From Haliclona indistincta (taxonomy: Eukaryota; Porifera; Demospongiae; Haplosclerida; Chalinidae), in assembly GCA_964017065.1 (NCBI GenBank), contig OZ024784.1, forward strand, positions 15,543,152 to 15,607,151: a stretch of DNA of 64,000 nt, in the 5' to 3' direction. The notes under the pieces were generated by a model. That model saw nothing but the letters and a program-made list of their open reading frames with translations, made no database searches and was not told the origin of the DNA. Positions 58,324 to 64,000 of the stretch are shown here, one piece after another. Each line of letters starts with the position of its first letter. Positions within the stretch are counted from its first letter, which is position 1. The translations under genes and the position numbers were made by a program.

Positions 58324-60029
58324 CTAGTCTGTTTGCATCAACAGTGCATCAAGGCCATGTGCAGGCCAATTGCAACTGGTGGGCTCTAATGCATTGGCGG
58401 CTAAAGAATCTACTGCAAGCTGCATAATTTCCACTGTGAATTGATCTTCTCTCTTCAACAACAAACTACGCTGACAGAATTCCAGAGCACTTTGGTACTC
58501 CTCTTGCAGCAGATACACAAACGCAATAGCAGTGAAGGTGAGTGATTGCGTCGGATCAACTTGAAGAGCTCGCATATGAGCATCCATTGCTGGACCATAC
58601 TTTCCTTGCTTTCTGAGCACATGACCAAGATTGTTGTAGAGTGGCTCCCAGAATGGTGATGTACAGTGTGGATCACAAGAGCGAAGCAGACCGATTGCTT
58701 GATGAAAGTACTTTTCAGCTTTAGCAAGATAGCCAGTGGAAGCCAGCACAACTCCAACCTCATGCAAAACTAGTGGATCACCAGAAGCTATCTTCAGAGC
58801 ATTCTTTAAAAAAGAGCAAGCAATAGTAGTACTCCCTGAGATAAAATACTCTTTTCCAAGGTACAGCAAGGGCAAGTGTGATCCTTGCAGGCAGCGAGCA
58901 GCATTACTGAATGCTGCAATTGCTTGATCATGCTCTCCTTCTCGAGCGAATGTTGTACCAAATGCAATGTGAGCTGGATAAAAGTGTGGAGAAAAGGTAA
59001 GGGCCTTGACAAGATAACGTCTGGCTTCAACATGCTTGTTAGTTGCTAGGTAATAGCAGCCAACAGTGTACCATGCTAGAGCAGTACCAGGGAATGTCTG
59101 AACAAGATCATGGCTGAGAGAGTAAAGCTCCTTGGAGCAGCCCTTGCTCACACAGCAAGCAACATGAAGTAGAACAGCATGTGGGTGGAGGGGTTCACGT
59201 ATCAAGAGACTGTCTGTAACAGAGTAGCATTGATCTACCATTCTAGTGTGCAGCATGCGTTCAGCCTTGCCACACAGCATGTCAACACTGGCTGTCAATG
59301 GATAGAGAGGATCAGATGGTTTAGGCTCAGGTTTCATCTGACTATGACGAAGTTTTGATTGGTATAAATACTTCACCAGTAGCTCTTCCTCTACAGAGCA
59401 CTGGCTCTTGGATACAGCACTCAGTACACTCCCTTCATCTTCTGTTGACAAAGCCTGGAGCTCATAGAGTTGCTCAAGAGCTTCCACACAGAATACGTCG
59501 ATCGTTAAAGCTTGTCGATAGCATTGCACAGCCTCAGAAATGCTACCTAGTGCTTCATACGCTCGTCCCAACAGCACCTGTGCTGCACTAGTAACATCTC
59601 CAAGCATTTGGCACTCATTGCTCTCTTCTGCATCAGCACCTCCTGCCTGCTGCAGGACCTCTATCACCTCTTCCCAAGCCTTTTTCTCAGCATGACAAGA
59701 AGCCAGTAAGTAACGTACTGTTGAACTAACATTCAAATGGGAGCTCTCTTGTAGGTGTCGGGCAGCTCTTTGGTGCTGGCCGCTCCTCACAAGATACGAA
59801 CAATATCTCACAGTATCCTGTAGCTCGCCCGAGGACAACAAGAACGCCTTCTCCGCCCAAAACACTGCTGTAGTCAGTAGGTTATTGGAAGAGTATTTAG
59901 TAGCCAATCGCCTCGCGACTAGGAGCATAGAAGCCTGTTTATAATAACAGCAGTAATTATCAGATACAATAAGTGAGTTCAGTTTGGCACCTGATTACTC
60001 TCGCTTGCAGTTGCACTATGTTCTGCCAT
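58324..60029 (-). CDS. CDC16: anaphase-promoting complex subunit 6 (CDC16)
   Basis: TPR subunit of the APC/C ubiquitin ligase; it packs against CDC27 and CDC23 and supports the arc lamp. Exon 1 is 60029-59991 (MAEHSATASESNQ) and exon 2 is 59934-58324, giving 549 aa in frame. It matches CDC16 throughout: FWAEKAFLLSSGELQDTVRY, QVLLGRAYEALGSISEAVQC, FPGTALAWYTVGCYYLATNK, HVEARRYLVKALTFSPHFYP, HDQAIAAFSNAARCLQG, LHEVGVVLASTGYLAKAEKY and EPLYNNLGHVLRKQGKYGPA. These are TPR units 3-12 or so. The C-terminal disordered tail of vertebrate CDC16 is short here. Only one intron, unlike nearly all neighbours. 58 bp from the 3' end of DDX28. Confidence 0.94.
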
Positions 60030-60087
60030 GCATGCTGGATCTTGACCACGCCCGTTTTAATGATAGATCAAAGTTTTTGTCAAGTCA

Positions 60088-62063
60088 TTAGTTTTTTTCA
60101 ATTTTTGGGGTCAAGTCATTGTTAATTTTTTCTATAGCCTGAAATTTCTTGGAAGCTTTTCGATTCATGATGATCTCTCTCTTATCAGCTGCACCCTATA
60201 ACAACATAGTACATGATAACACAAGAGCTAGCTAGCACTTACCTTTATTGTCCATGCCAACTGAACATCTCTTCTTCTGGTCATAAAGCAGTAGACACGG
60301 CCGTTTGAGCTAGCACCCATTCTTCCTGTTCTACCACTACGATGCAGGTAATCCACTATACTATTAGGGAAATCAAACAACACTACTCGAGCAACCTGTA
60401 GTGCATCAATGAGCTAGGCTGGCTGGCTGGGAACAGTGAGAGTACCTTAGTAGTATCAATTCCTCTTGATGCAATATCAGTACAAATCAACACATTACTC
60501 TTTCCTTCTAGGAAATTTTTCAGTAGCTCCTTTCTTGCCTAGAAAACAGATAGCTGGCTGTAGTGACTAACCATGCACTCACTGATGATGGCAGTCCACC
60601 ATGGAGCTTGATCACATCGATGCCTTTACTCTCTAGATAGCGGCCTGTCCAGTCACAACTCGGTACAGTGTTACAGAAGACCATTGTGGGCAATGAGGGA
60701 TCGCGTTGGAGTAAGTTTAACAAATCATCTGCAGGGCAAAAAAGAACAAAATGAAATAGATCATGTTTAGAGTTCTTACCGGCCTTTGTGTTGGCGTCTA
60801 CTTTTACAAACCTCTGCTCAACGTGAGGTAGAATACGGTGCACGTGTTTAGTGGAGACACGCTTGATTAGCTACAGAGTAACAGTGCTCACGGAAAAGTA
60901 TGCATTCACTTGTAAGCTCACCGGCACGATTTTCTCAATTTTGCTTAGCATACTGGTTGATACAGTGGCTGCTATTACTGTCAGTTGAGCGCCATCTGTT
61001 GATGAGGTCTTCATCTAATCATTGCGAGAAATTGTATCAAAGATGGTACATGGGTTGCATCACCTTCACTTTGCTGATTAATTTAGTGATTTCATCAGCA
61101 AATGATGAATCTAGCATTGTATCAGCCTCGTCTATCACAATATGACCCACATCAGATAGCATGATTCTTTCTAAAGTAAGCAAAATGATTAGGAAAACTG
61201 GTTTAAATCCTCACCTTTGTCAATAAATTTCAGCAGTGAGCCAGGAGTTGCAACAACTACATCGGCAGGCTCCTCTAATGCATTCTTGATGATTTTCTGT
61301 TTATGAACTACAGATCTCAATTATCGTTATTTCATTCTCTACGATCCTCTTACCTCTACTGACACTCATTGCTCTCAACTTGGCGACATGACACAATGAT
61401 TTTAACACTGACTGATTCGAACAATTCACAATTTTAAAATTTTTATCCAATACCCACCAGTACTTGAACAACAAGGTCTCGAGATGGTAGCAGGACAACA
61501 GCTCGTGGTCTATTCACCCTAGCCATTACTCCATGAATCCTCTCTTCTTCACGCAACTGGCTCACTAAAGGTACGAGGTAGGCCAATGTCTTGCCAGATC
61601 CTAAGTAATGACTAAAAATGTGATTATAGCCTACAAAACAGTCAGCACCTGTTTCTGCTGCACACAAGCAGTGCTTTCTAGCAAGTATCTTTGGAATAGA
61701 CAGCATCTAGTATAATTTTAGGTCTCAGATAGCGATCCGTTATTCAAAGAGATGCAGAACCTGAATGATAGTAGGCTGCTCAATCCCTAAATTATTCAGT
61801 GCTTGTATGACGTCACTGCGAACACGCAGCTCAGAGAAGCTGGTGGCTGGTTCGTCATGCGTCAGTTGGGCTGCAGGGTGCTGATACAACAGTCACAAGT
61901 ACTGTTATGATCACTCGTATGGACTGACTTTACTTGACGGACGGATCACTATTTCCTTGACATTCGTGATTGGTTTCGGCTGCTCGATCATTGAGCGTCC
62001 CAAAACGGCTTCAGCTGCTGACCGTCGTATTACCATCGCCAAAAGTGACGTATAGAGTCGCAT
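60088..62063 (-). CDS. DDX28: mitochondrial DEAD-box RNA helicase (DDX28)
   Basis: RNA helicase of mitochondrial ribosome assembly. The ATG at 62063 gives a basic, hydrophobic presequence-like start (MRLYTSLLAMVIRRSAAEAV). Motifs in order: Q-motif region SELRVRSDVIQALNN...QPTIIQ, motif I AAETGSGKT (split by an intron), Ia PSRDLVVQV, Ib VATPG, II VIDEADTML, III AAT in place of SAT, IV MVFCNT, V CTDIASRGID and VI HRSGRTGRMG. ILPHVEQRFVKVD before domain 2 and the overall order resemble DDX28. Human DDX28 also has a non-standard motif III (GAT). TAA at 60090-60088. About ten exons. Head-to-head with BABAM2. Confidence 0.88.
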
Positions 62064-62237
62064 GCTGCCACTGTTTAGCTGGTCTATGTCTCTAGAAGAA
62101 ACGAACGTGGAGCTTAAAAGCTACACGTGTGCTGATAGGAGGCGTTAACCAGGTGCGCTTCAAAAAGAATAAGTCGCTGATTTATGGAGGAGAGGGCAAG
62201 CACCAGTACGCGGTGAAAAGGCAAACCAAGCAGTAAC
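62064..62237. promoter_or_regulatory. bidirectional promoter, DDX28 / BABAM2
   Basis: 174 bp between divergent ATGs. It contains CACGTG at about 62127 and GGAGGCGTTAACC at about 62139. No TATA box apparent. Confidence 0.5.
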
Positions 62238-63862
62238 ATGAACCTTGCTAGTGATACCAGGAGTGCATCTTCTATTAGCCGTAGCTTAGTTCCTTGTCTG
62301 GTTCCATTTGTAGAAGAGTGTCTGAGGAACGACACACTAAATTGCCATGGTGGTATACTCGCCGTGACTGGACTGAAGACTAGGTTTGAGCAACACTGTT
62401 AGTTGAAGTAAAATTCCCTCTTTACTTAGCAAGATAAACGGCTTCGTAGAAGGAAACTGTGATAGGTTTACTATGGCAATACCATACTGTGGTACTCACA
62501 TAAAGTGTAAGCAGCGACTACAAGCTCACAATGATGAGTGTGTTATTAATTTGCATTTTGTTACTTTCCGCATCTGCAGGGGAGGTAGTGTTTGACCACA
62601 CCCATCCATCTTACCCTCCTGACATAATCTTCAGTGATGAGCACGATCGTTTGTTTGATCCAAAGATTGACAACCTCAAGGTAGGTGGTATCTGTTTTTA
62701 CCTAGCTTGCCTACACTCTCCCCTACTGGCAGTCTCTGTTAGAGTGGAGTCCAACAGACATCACATGCTTGTCTCAGCTAATAGAAGAACTGCTGTTAGA
62801 ATACCGCGAGCATCATCGTTCTCTAGTTTCCTCTCACCAACGACTACACTTTGAACTCAACACTGTACTACAGAAATATCGATGTGATGTGCTGAGCACT
62901 GCTAATGTATGTATGAACACTACCATGCAGACAGAAATAATGTTTCTGCACTACTACCATAGGGCGAAGAGCCTGTTAAGTTTTACATACCTCTCGAACT
63001 TGACTTTACTACCTTGCCAGCTTACCTATCCAAGGTTGTTGTCAATTCACACCGAAACCACTCTTTTTTATTTGATTCGATTCAGGACAACCCTGGTCCA
63101 GACTGTGCTGCATTGATGGTAACCTTTCATAAACCAAATGCAGCCAAAGTGGAGCCGTTTTTGTATCTTTCTCCCAGATTAGAAAGGTACACACTATTCG
63201 TGATGTCTGGTATTGATTGTTCCTCTTCAGAATGTTAGGAGGTAGTGATACTCTCAGACTACCTCAATGGACCAGTGACAGTTACCTCATGGACTATGTG
63301 CCTAATGTATATCAATTACTACAAGAGAAGGTGAAACCCAATCATATTCAAATCTATACTTTATCTGTTTGTACAGGTGAACTCACTTGTTCAAAGTTAT
63401 GTGTGCAGGAAGGAATACTTTGCTGCTCTACTAAACGTAATGGGACAAGCAGTGACTGAATATGACACAGAGGGATTTAAAAGGATAGCCTTCTTGATCG
63501 AACACCACGGTTTCTGCTTCATTGCTACATGTAAGAGTGTGTGATCTGTACAGAAATGAGATGATCCTGTTCTTGATCATTTACCAGTGGAACTATCAGA
63601 TAGTTATCCTCAAGAGATACCAATACTCTGCCTCTCATCGGTATATTATAAGTTCGGTGGTCATCCACTCAAGTGCAGCTCTAAAGACTACCCATACAGT
63701 CCACGATGGGACTCTGATGAGAGAGCAAGACGACTCAGGTGATGCCTTCCTCGTCTAGTATACTGTGCTTTATTTTGTCTTTTTCACACCCTAAGGCAAC
63801 ATTTTGTTGATGTAGCTCAGGAGTTTAAAGACATGTGCAAAGCTAAAGGAGAATTTTTATAA
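62238..63862 (+). CDS. BABAM2: BRE/BRCC45 subunit of BRCA1-A and BRISC complexes
   Basis: Double UEV-domain scaffold of the K63-deubiquitinating complexes that contain BRCC36. Exon 1 starts at 62238 (SISRSLVPCLVPFVEECLRN). Exon 2 gives INGFVEGNCDRFTMAIPYCG, then an intron inside KW: ...HIKW|EVVFDHTHPSYPPDIIF, matching the BRE stretch [20 protein letters not shown]. Later exons: LIEELLLEYREHHRSLVSSH, LYLSPRLE...LGGSDTLRLP, YLMDYVPNVYQLLQEKV, a segment with TEYDTEGFKRIAF, YPYSPRWDSDERARR and QHFVDVAQEFKDMCKAKGEF. TAA at 63860-63862. The ATG at 62531, which gives a signal-like leader, is inside an intron and is not the real start. Confidence 0.93.
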
Positions 63863-63991
63863 ATTTGAATTATCAATAGTGTTTGTGTCGTTGTTACGTT
63901 TATTGTCAAAATTAATGTGAGTACCTGTAATATCAGAAGCGACAAGGTGTGAATAGTCACACAATAGCTGGTTGTAGGTAGTGTTGTTGAC
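63857..63991 (-). CDS. possible last exon of a further minus-strand gene (cut by window edge)
   Basis: On the minus strand a CAG acceptor (TTTGTGCAG) precedes an open stretch reading VNNTTYNQLLCDYSHLVASD, then ITGTHINFDNKRNNDTN, to TAA at 63859-63857. If real it overlaps the BABAM2 stop by six bases. Alternatively the exon ends at a GTACTC donor near 63921. No family recognised. Confidence 0.3.
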   Translation of the reverse strand, partial: VNNTTYNQLLCDYSHLVASDITGTHINFDNKRNNDTNTIDNSNL

Positions 63992-64000
63992 CTGCACAAA

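Noticed and set aside
62531..62854. Signal-peptide-like start MMSVLLICILLLSASAG
   Set aside because: These bases are partly intronic: splicing HIK to WEVVFD gives the exact BRE core, so the apparent signal peptide is chance.
1..64000. tRNA, rRNA, CRISPR or phage features
   Set aside because: I saw no B-box-like GGTTCGAATCC with a matching stem, no rRNA sequence and no spaced identical repeats.

Overview
This is a gene-dense piece of nuclear DNA from an animal, most likely a sponge (probably a demosponge) or another early-branching metazoan. Almost every gene is split by short GT...AG introns (typically about 45-100 bp), intergenic gaps are often under 200 bp, and the gene set is metazoan (EVC/EVC2-like, Glass-type zinc fingers, BABAM2, UVSSA, CNNM, WDR11). 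There is no bacterial operon structure, rRNA, CRISPR or recognisable tRNA. The species assignment is inference; gene identities rest on protein similarity recognised by eye.

Layout. 1-10.1 kb: 5' part of D2HGDH (-), head-to-head with EDRF1 (+); an orphan fibronectin-III receptor (-) and BCCIP (-). 10.1-23.3 kb is the sparse part: a tail-to-tail pair of five-finger Glass-type C2H2 factors (11.9-13.2 kb + and 13.7-15.1 kb -), then a U-box E3 ligase of the UBOX5/RNF37 family (17.6-19.2 kb -). These are separated by non-coding stretches of 1.8, 2.6 and 4.1 kb that hold a degenerate tandem repeat and a MITE-like inverted-repeat element.

23.3-39.3 kb is the most notable region: a very large EVC2 (limbin)-like membrane protein gene (-) and an EVC-like gene (+), head-to-head with only 163 bp between their start codons. 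In vertebrates EVC and EVC2 form the same divergent pair and encode partners of one ciliary complex acting with Smoothened in Hedgehog signalling. The EVC2-like protein here has a giant ectodomain of repeated beta-sandwich-like modules.

39.4-64 kb is packed with housekeeping genes in almost strictly alternating orientation: CCDC152 (-)/TAF1B (+), LIPT2 (-)/WDR11 (+), GTF2F1 (-)/LMAN2 (+), CNNM (-)/UVSSA (+), CDC16 (-), DDX28 (-)/BABAM2 (+), then the edge of a further minus-strand gene. Seven divergent pairs in the window share intergenic promoters of 47-174 bp. The genes cover transcription (TAF1B, GTF2F1), DNA repair (UVSSA, BABAM2, BCCIP), cell cycle (CDC16), mitochondrial function (D2HGDH, LIPT2, DDX28), trafficking (LMAN2, WDR11) and metal transport (CNNM). 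Apart from EVC/EVC2 and the Glass pair I see no functional clustering.
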